The notes: generated from the letters alone by a model not told the origin. DNA of 10,411 bases from an uncultured Campylobacter sp. (GCF_938045535.1 NZ_CALIMQ010000321.1:1-10411); one strand, 5' to 3'. Counted from the first letter of the stretch, positions 1 to 7,005 are shown. Program-made: numbers and translations.

Positions 1-321
1 GTTGCATTTAGACGCGCAATGAAAAAAGTTATCCAAGGCGCTCAAAAATCAGGTGCTAAAGGTATCAAAATTTCAGTTGCTGGACGTCTTGGCGGTGCGG
101 AAATCGCTAGAACAGAGTGGTACTTAGAGGGTCGCGTTCCGCTTCATACTCTAAGAGCTAAGATCGATTATGGCGTTGCTGAAGCGCATACGACTTATGG
201 AAACATAGGTATAAAAGTGTGGATATTTAAAGGTGAGGTTCTTCAAAAAGGCGTTCAACCTGAAAAGAACGAAGAAGAAAAAGCCGATAAAAAACCGCGC
301 AGAGCAAGAAGAGGTAAATAA
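1..321 (+). CDS. rpsC: 30S ribosomal protein S3 (C-terminal part, 5' cut by window)
   Basis: Small-subunit protein S3 lies at the mRNA entry channel of the 30S head. The reading frame is open from base 1 (first residues VAFRRA) and stops with TAA at 319-321, leaving 106 residues, roughly the C-terminal half. The S3 C-terminal domain is plain: an AKGIK stretch, GRLGGAEIARTEW, EGRVPLHTLRA and IDYGVAEAHTTYG, ending in KVWIFKGE. The N-terminal KH domain lies upstream of the window. A Lys/Arg/Glu-rich tail ends in RRARRGK, probably rRNA-contacting. It is followed after 2 bp by rplP, the usual S10-cluster order. Identification is certain; only the start is unseen. Confidence 0.98.
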   Translation, partial: VAFRRAMKKVIQGAQKSGAKGIKISVAGRLGGAEIARTEWYLEGRVPLHTLRAKIDYGVAEAHTTYGNIGIKVWIFKGEVLQKGVQPEKNEEEKADKKPRRARRGK

Positions 322-323
322 TC

Positions 324-749
324 ATGTTGATGCCAAAACGAACTAAATTTCGCAAACAGATGAAAGGCAGAAACCGCGGTAAAGCTACTCGCGGCGCTGA
401 TCTTGCTATGGGCGAGATCGGAATAAAAGCCGTAGAAGCGGGCCGCGTAAATTCGCGCCAGATCGAAGCGGCTCGTGTCGCGATGACGCGCTTCGTGAAT
501 CGTCAAGCTAAAATTTGGATTAAGGTATTCCCAGACAAACCGCTTACCAAAAAACCTCTACAAACTCGTATGGGTAAGGGTAAGAGCGGCGTAGAAGAGT
601 GGGTAATGAATATAAAACCGGGCAGAATCATTTTCGAGATGACCGGCGTTAGCGAAGAGGTTGCTAAAGAGGCGCTTATGCTTTCGATTCATAAACTACC
701 TTTTAAAACGAAAATCGTAAGTAGGGAAAGCGAAAATGAAATATACTGA
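324..749 (+). CDS. rplP: 50S ribosomal protein L16
   Basis: L16 sits near the A site and peptidyl-transferase centre and helps organise tRNA and 5S rRNA contacts. The 141-residue product has the family's full length. It starts MLMPKRTKFRK and carries the L16 signature RMGKGK at residues 82-87, with Ser following where many homologues have Gly. Arg82 corresponds to the arginine hydroxylated in E. coli. The start at 324 is preceded by a purine-rich AAGAGG about 7 nt upstream. An in-frame ATG two codons later (330) is possible, but MLxPKR is the family-typical beginning. The last 14 bases overlap the start of rpmC, which suggests translational coupling. Confidence 0.98.
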   Translation: MLMPKRTKFRKQMKGRNRGKATRGADLAMGEIGIKAVEAGRVNSRQIEAARVAMTRFVNRQAKIWIKVFPDKPLTKKPLQTRMGKGKSGVEEWVMNIKPGRIIFEMTGVSEEVAKEALMLSIHKLPFKTKIVSRESENEIY

Positions 750-930
750 TTTGAAAGATAAAGATTTGGCTGAGCTAAATTCTATGTTGAAACAAAGTAA
801 GTTGCTTTTATTTACGGCTAGACAAAAGCTAAAAACTATGCAGTTAAGCAACCCTAATGAGATTAGTGCTGTTCGCAAAGAGATAGCTCAAGATATCGCT
901 AGAATCAACACTGCTATTAAAGCGAAATAA
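736..930 (+). CDS. rpmC: 50S ribosomal protein L29
   Basis: L29 is a small two-helix large-subunit protein at the exit-tunnel rim, next to L23, where trigger factor and SRP dock. The product is 64 residues, normal for the family, mostly helical and Lys/Leu-rich. It has the typical MKYTDLKDKDLAEL beginning and a conserved second helix (NEISAVRKEIAQDIARINT). Its ATG lies inside the end of rplP (14-bp overlap, different frame), with AGGGA about 9 nt upstream as a Shine-Dalgarno sequence. The gene sits in its standard place between L16 and S17. Confidence 0.97.
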   Translation: MKYTDLKDKDLAELNSMLKQSKLLLFTARQKLKTMQLSNPNEISAVRKEIAQDIARINTAIKAK

Positions 931-939
931 GGATAGGTT

Positions 940-1191
940 ATGGCATTTAAAAGAGAAATTCAAGGCGTAGTCGTAAAGAAGGCGGGCGATAAAACAGCTA
1001 CCGTTTTGGTAGAGCGAAGGGTTATGCACCCTAGATATAGAAAGATCGTAAAAAGGTTTAAAAAATATCTGATCCACGATGAAAACAACGTCGTAAAGAT
1101 CGGCGATACCATATCTGCGATCGAGTGCAGACCGCTAAGCGCTAGAAAATCGTTTCGCTTAAAAGCGGTTTTGAAAACAGGAGTTGAATAA
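940..1191 (+). CDS. rpsQ: 30S ribosomal protein S17
   Basis: S17 is a primary 16S rRNA-binding protein with an OB fold, needed early in 30S assembly. The 83 residues open MAFKREIQGVVV. The diagnostic GDTISAIECRPLSARKSFRL is at residues 55-74, close to the family signature (GDxVxIxExRPLSKxKxFxL). An AAGGAT stretch just after the rpmC stop gives a good ribosome-binding site. The stop codon TAA (1189-1191) shares its last A with the ATG of rplN, so the two genes are coupled by a TAATG junction. Confidence 0.98.
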   Translation: MAFKREIQGVVVKKAGDKTATVLVERRVMHPRYRKIVKRFKKYLIHDENNVVKIGDTISAIECRPLSARKSFRLKAVLKTGVE

Positions 1192-1559
1192 TGATACAGA
1201 GTTTTACCAGACTTGCGGTAGCTGATAATAGCGGCGCAAAAGAACTTATGTGTATTAAAGTTTTGGGCGGTAGCAAAAGAAGATACGCTACAATCGGCGA
1301 TATCATCGTTTGCTCTGTAAAAAAAGCGCTCCCTAACGGCAAGATTAAGCGCGGTCAAGTAGTAAAAGCCGTAGTTGTTCGTACGACTAAAGAGTTGCAC
1401 AGAGGCAACGGCTCACTAATTAGATTCGATGAGAACGCAGCCGTTATTTTGGATTCAAAAAAAGAGCCGATCGGTACCCGTATTTTCGGTCCTATCGGTA
1501 GAGAGGTCAGATACGGCGGTTTTATGAAGATCGTTTCGCTGGCTCCGGAGGTTTTATAA
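1191..1559 (+). CDS. rplN: 50S ribosomal protein L14
   Basis: L14 is a five-stranded barrel protein at the subunit interface; it forms inter-subunit bridges and is where the silencing factor RsfS docks. The 122-residue product has the standard length, starting MIQSFTRLAVADNSGAKELM. It contains the conserved VLGGSKRRYATIGD, the KIKRGQVVKAVVVRT segment and GTRIFGPIGRE. The start overlaps the rpsQ stop by one base, and the stop overlaps the rplX start by one base, so this gene is joined at both ends by TAATG junctions. Assignment is secure. Confidence 0.99.
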   Translation: MIQSFTRLAVADNSGAKELMCIKVLGGSKRRYATIGDIIVCSVKKALPNGKIKRGQVVKAVVVRTTKELHRGNGSLIRFDENAAVILDSKKEPIGTRIFGPIGREVRYGGFMKIVSLAPEVL

Positions 1560-1792
1560 TGGCAGTAAAATTTAAGATTAAAAAGGGCGATCAAGTAAAG
1601 ATCATCGCAGGTGACGATAAGGGCAAAACAGGCACCGTTAAGGCAGTGTTCCCTAAAAAAGCTCAAGTTATCGTTGAGGGTTGTAAAATGGCTAAAAAGG
1701 CTATCAAACCAACCGAGCAAAATCCGCAAGGCGGCTTTACAAGCAAAGAGATGCCTATGGATATTTCAAACGTTGCGTTGGTAGAGGGTTGA
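1559..1792 (+). CDS. rplX: 50S ribosomal protein L24 (short form)
   Basis: L24 is one of the assembly-initiator proteins of the 50S subunit and binds near the 5' end of 23S rRNA. The KOW motif spans about residues 5-38 (KIKKGDQVKIIAGDDKGKTG). The product is 77 residues, clearly shorter than the roughly 100 residues of E. coli L24. It ends shortly after PMDISNVAL, as I recall for Campylobacter L24, so this is a lineage-typical short form rather than a truncation. It starts on the overlapping ATG of the rplN stop and is followed 2 bp later by rplE. Confidence 0.97.
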   Translation: MAVKFKIKKGDQVKIIAGDDKGKTGTVKAVFPKKAQVIVEGCKMAKKAIKPTEQNPQGGFTSKEMPMDISNVALVEG

Positions 1793-1794
1793 TT

Positions 1795-2340
1795 ATGAGC
1801 AGGCTAAAAGATAAATACGCTAATTCCATCAGAGCTGCTTTGCAGAAAGAATTTGATATAAAAAATCCTATGCTTATCCCGGCGCTTGAAAAGATCGTTA
1901 TCAGCGTAGGAACGGGCGAATCGAGCAAAGATCAAAAAGTGCTTCAAAATATGGCCGATACTATCTCGCTGATCGCAGGCCAAAAAGCGCTTATCGTCAA
2001 TGCAAAAAAATCGGTTGCCGGCTTTAAAGTGCGCGAAGGTTTTCCGGTAGGTATAATGGTTACGTTACGAAAGGAGCAGATGTTTGCCTTCCTAGACAAA
2101 CTGATCTCTATCGCGCTTCCTAGAGTTAAGGATTTCCGAGGACTACCTAGAACGGGCTTTGACGGACGCGGCAATTATAACTTCGGTTTGCAAGAGCAGC
2201 TGATGTTCCCTGAGGTCGAATACGATCAAATTTTAAGAACTCACGGTATGAATATAACCGTCGTAACGACTACAAATAACGATAAAGAGGCATTTAAATT
2301 GCTAGAGCTATTCGGCATGCCTTTTGCAAAAGGAAAATGA
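1795..2340 (+). CDS. rplE: 50S ribosomal protein L5
   Basis: L5 binds 5S rRNA and forms part of the central protuberance, touching P-site tRNA and the 30S head. The 181-residue product begins MSRLKDKYANSIRAAL. It has the conserved NPMLIPALEKIVISVG, KKSVAGFKVREG, LPRVKDFRGL and DGRGNYNFGL segments. I chose ATG 1795 because GAGGG at 1784-1788 lies 6 nt upstream. The in-frame TTG at 1789 abuts that Shine-Dalgarno sequence and would add two non-conserved residues. It lies between rplX and rpsN, as in most spc operons. Confidence 0.98.
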   Translation: MSRLKDKYANSIRAALQKEFDIKNPMLIPALEKIVISVGTGESSKDQKVLQNMADTISLIAGQKALIVNAKKSVAGFKVREGFPVGIMVTLRKEQMFAFLDKLISIALPRVKDFRGLPRTGFDGRGNYNFGLQEQLMFPEVEYDQILRTHGMNITVVTTTNNDKEAFKLLELFGMPFAKGK

Positions 2341-2341
2341 T

Positions 2342-2527
2342 ATGGCAAAAAAATCAATGGTAGCCAAGGCGAAACGCCCCGCTAAATTTAGCACTCGCGC
2401 ATATACCAGATGTCAAATTTGCGGTCGTCCGCACTCCGTTTATAAGGATTTTGGAATTTGTCGCGTTTGCCTTCGCAAGATGGCAAACGAGGGCTTGATC
2501 CCAGGTCTAAAAAAAGCAAGCTGGTAA
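2342..2527 (+). CDS. rpsN: 30S ribosomal protein S14, zinc-binding (type Z)
   Basis: S14 is a late-assembling protein of the 30S head near the decoding site. This is the short zinc-ribbon form: 61 residues with C24-x2-C27 and C40-x2-C43, and the C-terminal GLIPGLKKASW typical of type Z. The longer zinc-free form (about 100 residues) is not seen. The start at 2342 (MAKKSMVAK) has AAAAGGA at 2328-2334, 7 nt upstream. An in-frame ATG at 2324 lies inside rplE and would place an unconserved MQKEND in front, so I reject it. Because it needs zinc, this is the type of S14 that some bacteria replace under zinc starvation; no second copy is in the window. Confidence 0.97.
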   Translation: MAKKSMVAKAKRPAKFSTRAYTRCQICGRPHSVYKDFGICRVCLRKMANEGLIPGLKKASW

Positions 2528-2536
2528 GGAGAAGAG

Positions 2537-2932
2537 ATGATTAACGATCTTATTTCAGATGGACTAACTCGCATCAGAAATGCTGCGATGCGAAGGCTAG
2601 ATACTACTAAGCTTTTTCACTCAAATGTAGTCGAGGCTATGCTGAAAATTTTAGCTGAGAAGGGCTATATCGAGAGCTACAACGTAGTAGAGGAAAACAA
2701 TAAAAAGATCATCAACGTGGTGCTTAAATACGACGAAAAGGGCAGGAGCGTGATAAACGAAGTTAAAAGAATTTCGACTCCGGGTCGCCGCGTGTATCAA
2801 GGCAAAGACGAGATCAAGCGCTTCAAGAACGGCTACGGAACCGTAGTCGTTAGCACAAGCAAAGGCGTTATGAGCGGTATCGACGCACACAAAGCCGGCG
2901 TCGGCGGCGAAGTGCTTTGCACGATCTGGTAA
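2537..2932 (+). CDS. rpsH: 30S ribosomal protein S8
   Basis: S8 is a primary binder of 16S rRNA helix 21. In E. coli it is also the translational repressor of the spc operon. The 131-residue product starts MINDLISDGLTRIRNA and ends with the S8 signature SKGVMSGIDAHKAGVGGEVLCTIW (about residues 108-131). A strong AAGGAGAAGAG stretch precedes the ATG. The gene is followed by the only sizeable spacer in the ribosomal block (77 bp), which carries a stem-loop described separately. Whether S8 represses this operon here cannot be told from the sequence. Confidence 0.98.
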   Translation: MINDLISDGLTRIRNAAMRRLDTTKLFHSNVVEAMLKILAEKGYIESYNVVEENNKKIINVVLKYDEKGRSVINEVKRISTPGRRVYQGKDEIKRFKNGYGTVVVSTSKGVMSGIDAHKAGVGGEVLCTIW

Positions 2933-2938
2933 GAAGTT

Positions 2939-2980
2939 TCTACTTTTTATGGCATTGTGGTATCCATTCGTAAAAGTAGA
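2939..2980 (+). promoter_or_regulatory. stem-loop in the rpsH-rplF spacer
   Basis: Arms TCTACTTTT (2939-2947) and AAAAGTAGA (2972-2980) are perfect reverse complements. Inside them, ATGG (2949-2952) can pair with CCAT (2964-2967), leaving an 11-nt apical loop. No T-tract follows, only ACATACCC, so it does not look like a terminator. It ends 29 nt before the rplF start, well clear of the rplF ribosome-binding site (AAAAAGGA). Possible roles are an RNase processing or stability site, or a ribosomal-protein binding site; none is demonstrated. All other junctions in the cluster are 11 bp or less. Confidence 0.45.
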
Positions 2981-3009
2981 CATACCCTAGACAAATAAAA
3001 AGGAAAATT

Positions 3010-3546
3010 ATGTCAAGAATTGGTAAAAAACCGATCTCTATTCCAAACGGCTTAGAGGTCAAAATCGACGGCTCGTCGTTAAAATTTAAAAAATCGAATA
3101 ACGAAAAAGAGCTTGATTTAAAAGGTCATGTCGATGTAAAAATCGAAGACGGAAAGATAGAATTCTCACCTAAGGGCGAGGATAGACAGAGCAGGGCGTA
3201 TTGGGGAACATATCGCGCTTTAGCCAACAATATCGTCCTTGGTCTTACCGAGGGCTTTTCAAAACAGCTTGAAATCAACGGCGTCGGCTATAGAGCCGCG
3301 ATGAAGGGCAAGGTACTTGAGCTAAGTTTAGGCTTTTCGCATCCGATAAATTTTGAATCTCCAAAGGGGATTGAAATTTCCGTAGATAAAAACGTCGTAA
3401 CTATCAAGGGCGACGATAAGCAGCAAGTAGGCCAAGTGGCAGCCGAGATCAGAGGATTCAGACCGCCTGAGCCATATAAAGGCAAGGGTATTAAGTATCT
3501 TGAAGAGCGCATTATCCGCAAAGCCGGAAAAACAGCTAAGAAATAA
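3010..3546 (+). CDS. rplF: 50S ribosomal protein L6
   Basis: L6 lies near the sarcin-ricin loop and GTPase-associated region of the 50S subunit. The 178-residue product has two repeated alpha/beta domains, starts MSRIGKKPISIP, and carries the L6 signature PPEPYKGKGIKY at residues 152-163. The central EINGVGYRAAMKGKVLELSLGFSHP stretch is also typical. The ATG at 3010 has AAAAAGGA about 5 nt upstream, in a 77-bp spacer that is long for this cluster. Length and start match the family. Confidence 0.98.
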   Translation: MSRIGKKPISIPNGLEVKIDGSSLKFKKSNNEKELDLKGHVDVKIEDGKIEFSPKGEDRQSRAYWGTYRALANNIVLGLTEGFSKQLEINGVGYRAAMKGKVLELSLGFSHPINFESPKGIEISVDKNVVTIKGDDKQQVGQVAAEIRGFRPPEPYKGKGIKYLEERIIRKAGKTAKK

Positions 3547-3556
3547 GGGTTGAGAA

Positions 3557-3913
3557 ATGACACAGAACGTATTAAAAAGAAAGATCTCTTTACGAATCAA
3601 GAGAAAAAGAAGAATTCGCGCTAAAATTTCAGGCGTCGCATCTTGCCCTAGAATTTCTATTTTCAAATCCAATAGAACCGTCTACGCTCAGGCTATCGAC
3701 GATGTAGCGAGCGTTACTTTGTGCGCCAGTAGCGGTAAGGTTTTAAATTTAAAGGCAAATAAAGAGGGCGCGGCTAGCCTAGCTAAAGATTTGGCTTCCA
3801 AGCTAAAGGATAAAGGCATCTGCGAGGCGCTTTTCGATCGCAACGGCTATTTGTATCACGGCGTAATCGCAAGCTTTGCCGAGTCGCTACGCCAAAACGG
3901 CATCAAACTATAA
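3557..3913 (+). CDS. rplR: 50S ribosomal protein L18
   Basis: L18 binds 5S rRNA together with L5 and brings it into the central protuberance. The product is 118 residues with the basic N-terminal region RKRRIRAKI common to the family. These follow: CPRISIFKSNRTVYAQAIDD, the AASLAKDLASKLKDKGI helix region and the C-terminal FDRNGYLYHGVIASFAESLRQNGI. AAGGG at 3545-3549 serves as the Shine-Dalgarno sequence, 7 nt from the ATG. It lies in the usual place between L6 and S5. Confidence 0.98.
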   Translation: MTQNVLKRKISLRIKRKRRIRAKISGVASCPRISIFKSNRTVYAQAIDDVASVTLCASSGKVLNLKANKEGAASLAKDLASKLKDKGICEALFDRNGYLYHGVIASFAESLRQNGIKL

Positions 3914-3928
3914 CCCAAAGGAATGATT

Positions 3929-4372
3929 GTGGAAAAGTATAATAGAGAAGAATTCGAAGAGGTAATCGTCAATATCGGTAGGGTTACGAAGGTCGTTAAG
4001 GGCGGTAGAAGGTTCAGATTTACCGCGCTCGTAGTGGTAGGCAATAGAAACGGTCTGGTGGGCTTTGGCTTCGGTAAATCCAAAGAGGTGCCAGACGCGA
4101 TTAAAAAGGCGGTAGACGATGCGTTTAAAAATATCATCAAGGTAAATTTAAACGGCTCTACCATCACTCACGATGTTGAAGTAAAATACAATGCGAGTAA
4201 AATTTTATTAAAGCCGGCGAGCGAAGGTACCGGCGTTATCGCAGGCGGCTCCGTGCGCCCGGTTTTAGAGCTTGCAGGCATTAGGGATATCCTAACCAAG
4301 TCGCTAGGCTCTAACAACGCATCCAACGTCGTAAGGGCTACTATGAAAGCTCTTAGTATCTTAAAACACTAG
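3929..4372 (+). CDS. rpsE: 30S ribosomal protein S5 (GTG start)
   Basis: S5 sits at the mRNA entry tunnel with S3 and S4 and affects decoding accuracy. The product is 147 residues from GTG 3929, starting (M)EKYNREEFEE. The dsRBD-like N-terminal domain covers about 9-72 (IGRVTKVVKGGRRFRFTALVVVGN), followed by the S5 C-terminal domain with ASEGTGVIAGG. The start was chosen from AAAGGA at 3917-3922. That gives 6 nt of spacing to GTG 3929, whereas the in-frame ATG at 3923 directly abuts it. The GTG start also gives the MEKYN beginning and 147-residue length I recall for C. jejuni S5. No rpmD follows. Confidence 0.97.
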   Translation: MEKYNREEFEEVIVNIGRVTKVVKGGRRFRFTALVVVGNRNGLVGFGFGKSKEVPDAIKKAVDDAFKNIIKVNLNGSTITHDVEVKYNASKILLKPASEGTGVIAGGSVRPVLELAGIRDILTKSLGSNNASNVVRATMKALSILKH

Positions 4373-4383
4373 AAGGATAAAAG

Positions 4384-4785
4384 ATGGGATTAGAAAATCT
4401 TAAAAAAGCCCCTGGCTCGACTCACGCCACCAAGCGCTTGGGTCGCGGTCAAGGAAGCGGCCTAGGTAAAACTGCCGGTCGCGGCGGCAAGGGTCAGACC
4501 GCACGCACCGGCTCTCATGAAAAAAGAGGCTTCGAGGGCGGTCAACAGCCGATTCAGCGAAGGCTTCCGAAGGTAGGTTTTACTTCTAAATTCGAAAAAC
4601 CCTACGTGATTAACGTCGATAAAATCGAAGCTATCAAAGATCTTAGCGAGATCACGGTCGAGAGTATCAAGTCGGTTCATAAAATTTCAAATTCCGTTAA
4701 AAAGATCAAGCTGATCGGCGTAGGCACAAAAGCGCTCGCGAGCAAGATCAAAGACGAGAACGTAAAATTTAGCGGACAAAAATAA
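4384..4785 (+). CDS. rplO: 50S ribosomal protein L15
   Basis: L15 is a late-assembly large-subunit protein with a long Gly/Arg-rich extension that reaches into 23S rRNA. The 133 residues start MGLENLKKAPGSTHATKRLGRG. The Gly-rich N-terminal segment (about 20-52) leads into FEGGQQPIQRRLPKVGF at 50-66, the L15 hallmark. The C-terminal half is a compact alpha/beta domain ending VKFSGQK. AAGGAT precedes the ATG. The stop TAA (4783-4785) overlaps the secY ATG by one base, coupling a ribosomal protein to the translocon channel. Confidence 0.98.
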   Translation: MGLENLKKAPGSTHATKRLGRGQGSGLGKTAGRGGKGQTARTGSHEKRGFEGGQQPIQRRLPKVGFTSKFEKPYVINVDKIEAIKDLSEITVESIKSVHKISNSVKKIKLIGVGTKALASKIKDENVKFSGQK

Positions 4786-6050
4786 TGAATAAATCGCTAC
4801 GCAACAAAATTCTCATTACTTTGGGCTTTCTTTTTGCCTATAGGTTGCTAGCTTACGTGCCGGTTCCGGGAGTGGACGTTGAGGTTATAAAGCAATTTTT
4901 TCAAAGCAATAGCAACAACGCTTTTGGAATGTTTAATATGTTTAGCGGTAACGCGGCGGAGCGATTCAGCGTTATCTCGCTAGGCATTATGCCTTATATT
5001 ACCGCTTCGATCATTATGGAGCTGCTCGCCGCGACCTTCCCAAATTTAGGCAAGCTCAAAAAAGAGCGCGACGGTATGCAGAAATATATGCAGATCATCC
5101 GATACGCCACCATCGCAATCGCTATGGTTCAATCCATCGGCGTTAGCATCGGTTTACAGGGCATCCACGGACAGACCGGAGCGCCTGCGATAATGGCGGA
5201 GAATACCAACGAGTTTGTTTTCATCTCGTGCATTTCGATGCTGGCAGGCACCATGCTTTTGATGTGGATCGGCGAGCAGATTACGCAGCGCGGCGTCGGT
5301 AACGGCACCAGCCTTATCATCTTTGCGGGTATCGTTAGCGCCATCCCTAGAGCGATCGGAAGTACCGTAAATTTAGTAAATACCGGCGAGATGAATTTCT
5401 TGATTCTTGCCCTTATCATAGCTATTGTTTTGATCACTATCGGCGTGATTATCTATATAGAGCTGGGCGAGCGCAGGATTCCCGTTTCGTTTTCGCGCAA
5501 GGTATTGATGGCGAATCAAAACAAGCGCATTATGAACTATGTGCCGATCAAGCTAAATTTAAGCGGCGTCATTCCGCCGATTTTTGCAAGCGCAATTTTG
5601 ATGTTTCCGACCACTATTTTGCAGGCAAGCACCAATCCGATCATCCAAAAGATCCACGATTTCTTAAGCCCGAGCAACTACTTTTTCAACTTCTTAACTT
5701 TTGTTTTGGTCGTGTTTTTTGCGTATTTTTATGCATCGATCGCGTTCAATTCAAAAGATATAAGCGAAAATTTAAAGAAGCAGGGTGGATTTATCCCGGG
5801 TATTCGTCCGGGCGAGGGAACGGCGAGCTTTTTAAACGAAGTTGCCAGCCGCCTTACGTTTTGGGGCTCGATCTATCTCGGTCTCGTAACCGTCATCCCG
5901 TGGCTGCTCGTTAAATTTATGGGCGTGCCGTTTTATTTCGGCGGCACCAGCGTGCTGATCGTCGTCTCCGTCGCACTCGATACGATGAGGCGCATCGAAG
6001 CGCAGATCTATATGAACAAATATCAGACCCTAAGCGCGGTCGGATTATAA
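4785..6050 (+). CDS. secY: preprotein translocase channel subunit SecY
   Basis: SecY is the protein-conducting channel of the inner membrane; with SecE and SecG it exports unfolded proteins driven by SecA and inserts membrane proteins. The product is 421 residues with about ten hydrophobic helices. Recognisable parts are the N-terminal NKILITLGFLFAYRLLAYVPVPG with TM1, the plug region near residues 60-70 (FSVISLGIMPY), WIGEQITQRGVGNGTSLIIF (161-180), the cytosolic loop ELGERRIPVSFSRK (226-239), and the C5 loop GGFIPGIRPGEGT (334-346). Its arginine corresponds to the one needed for SecA-driven export in E. coli. It starts on the rplO stop codon and ends directly against map. Confidence 0.98.
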   Translation: MNKSLRNKILITLGFLFAYRLLAYVPVPGVDVEVIKQFFQSNSNNAFGMFNMFSGNAAERFSVISLGIMPYITASIIMELLAATFPNLGKLKKERDGMQKYMQIIRYATIAIAMVQSIGVSIGLQGIHGQTGAPAIMAENTNEFVFISCISMLAGTMLLMWIGEQITQRGVGNGTSLIIFAGIVSAIPRAIGSTVNLVNTGEMNFLILALIIAIVLITIGVIIYIELGERRIPVSFSRKVLMANQNKRIMNYVPIKLNLSGVIPPIFASAILMFPTTILQASTNPIIQKIHDFLSPSNYFFNFLTFVLVVFFAYFYASIAFNSKDISENLKKQGGFIPGIRPGEGTASFLNEVASRLTFWGSIYLGLVTVIPWLLVKFMGVPFYFGGTSVLIVVSVALDTMRRIEAQIYMNKYQTLSAVGL

Positions 6051-6809
6051 ATGGCGATTTTACTTAAAACGAAAAAAGATTTAGAGGGGCTGCGCGCAGC
6101 GAACAAGATCGTCGCGCAAGCCCTTGATTATGCAGCCTCATTCATAAAGCCGGGTCTTAGCCTACTCGAAGTCGATAAAAAGATCGACGATTTCATCACC
6201 TCAAAGGGTGCGTATCCCGCTTTTAAGGGGCTATACGGCTTTCCAAATGCCGCCTGCCTCTCGCTAAACGAGGTCATCATCCACGGCATCCCCGACGGAA
6301 CGATCCTGCAAGAGGGCGATATCTTAGGCGTTGATCTAGGCTCGAAGCTAAACGGATATTTCGGCGATAGCGCGCGCACCCTGCCCGTCGGTAAAATTTC
6401 AAAAGCCGACGAGGAGCTTATCGCATGCAGCAAGGACACGCTGGAGTTTGCCATCAAAACGATCAGGGTAGGGATGCACTTCAAAGAGCTAAGCTTCGAG
6501 ATCGAGAAATTTATCCGTGCACGCGGCTTCGTGCCGCTGTATGGCTTCTGCGGTCACGGCATCGGCAAGCACCCGCACGAAGAGCCTGAGATCCCAAACT
6601 ATCTAGAGGGCAACAATCCAAAATCGGGCCCCAAAATCAAAAACGGCATGGTTTTTTGCATCGAGCCGATGATCTGCCAAAAGGACGGCACGCCGGTCAT
6701 CGCCGAGGATAAATGGAGCACGAGAAGCAAGGATGGGCTCCGCACTAGCCACTATGAGCACTGCATGGCGGTTTTCGACGGTAAGGTAGAAGTCCTAAGC
6801 GTCGCGTAG
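6051..6809 (+). CDS. map: methionine aminopeptidase, type I
   Basis: This cytosolic metalloenzyme removes the initiator methionine from new proteins when the second residue is small. The 252-residue product has the pita-bread fold residues in order: substrate His79 (IIHGI), metal ligands Asp95 and Asp106 (VDLG...YFGDSARTLPVG), His169 (GHGIG), His176 (HPHEEP), Glu205 (CIEPM) and Glu236 (HYEH). No N-terminal zinc-finger extension is present, so it is the short bacterial class. The ATG follows the secY stop with no spacer, and only a weak GGA at 6042-6044 precedes it, so coupling to secY translation is likely. No adk lies between secY and map, and infA does not follow. Confidence 0.97.
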   Translation: MAILLKTKKDLEGLRAANKIVAQALDYAASFIKPGLSLLEVDKKIDDFITSKGAYPAFKGLYGFPNAACLSLNEVIIHGIPDGTILQEGDILGVDLGSKLNGYFGDSARTLPVGKISKADEELIACSKDTLEFAIKTIRVGMHFKELSFEIEKFIRARGFVPLYGFCGHGIGKHPHEEPEIPNYLEGNNPKSGPKIKNGMVFCIEPMICQKDGTPVIAEDKWSTRSKDGLRTSHYEHCMAVFDGKVEVLSVA

Positions 6810-6846
6810 ATTTCGCACAAAAGGCGACTTGGACTAGTTAAAATTT
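6791..6846 (+). terminator. candidate terminator hairpin at the map stop codon
   Basis: AGTCC (6791-6795) can pair with GGACT (6831-6835), and GTCGC (6801-6805) with GCGAC (6824-6828), giving an imperfect 10-12 bp stem. It encloses the map stop codon, with an 18-nt loop. AGTTAAAATTTT follows, a weak T-rich tail. It would be a sensible end for the spc transcript, but the stem is interrupted and the tail is poor, so the call is tentative. Confidence 0.3.
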
Positions 6847-6981
6847 TACACTTTTGCCAAGGCGAAATTCCGCCCGCGATTAGATTTCGACAATTTTACA
6901 TCGCTCGCGTCTTGGAATTTTACCTCAGCCGCTTCATGCATAAATTTTTGTCTGAAGACCTTTCAAAGCTTATCGCGACGG

Positions 6982-7005
6982 TTTGCGGTCTAGCCGCAAA
7001 ATTTT
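6982..7005 (+). terminator. candidate rho-independent terminator after map
   Basis: TTTGCGG (6982-6988) and CCGCAAA (6994-7000) form a perfect 7-bp stem around a 5-nt loop TCTAG, followed by ATTTT. Read on the plus strand this has the shape of a short intrinsic terminator, about 170 nt after the map stop. The T-run is only four bases, so efficiency is uncertain. On the minus strand no T-run follows the hairpin. Confidence 0.4.

Noticed and set aside
960..1400. 146-codon minus-strand open frame opposite rpsQ/rplN
   Set aside because: It lies wholly antisense to two unambiguous ribosomal protein genes, has no recognisable motif, and is explained by their codon composition.
1789..1794. TTG at 1789 as the rplE start
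   Set aside because: It abuts the GAGGG ribosome-binding site and adds two unconserved residues; ATG 1795 fits better.
2324..2341. ATG at 2324 as the rpsN start
   Set aside because: It lies inside the rplE end and before the good AAAAGGA site; zinc-type S14 proteins begin MAKKSM-like.
2933..3009. A separate promoter for rplF in the spacer
   Set aside because: No convincing TATAAT-like -10 with upstream support was seen; the stem-loop is the only clear structure.
3923..3928. ATG at 3923 as the rpsE start
   Set aside because: The Shine-Dalgarno AAAGGA (3917-3922) touches this ATG directly. GTG 3929 has the right spacing and gives the family-typical MEKYN start.
6846..6941. 31-codon minus-strand open frame in the gene-free stretch
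   Set aside because: No ribosome-binding site or recognisable motif; the length is expected by chance.
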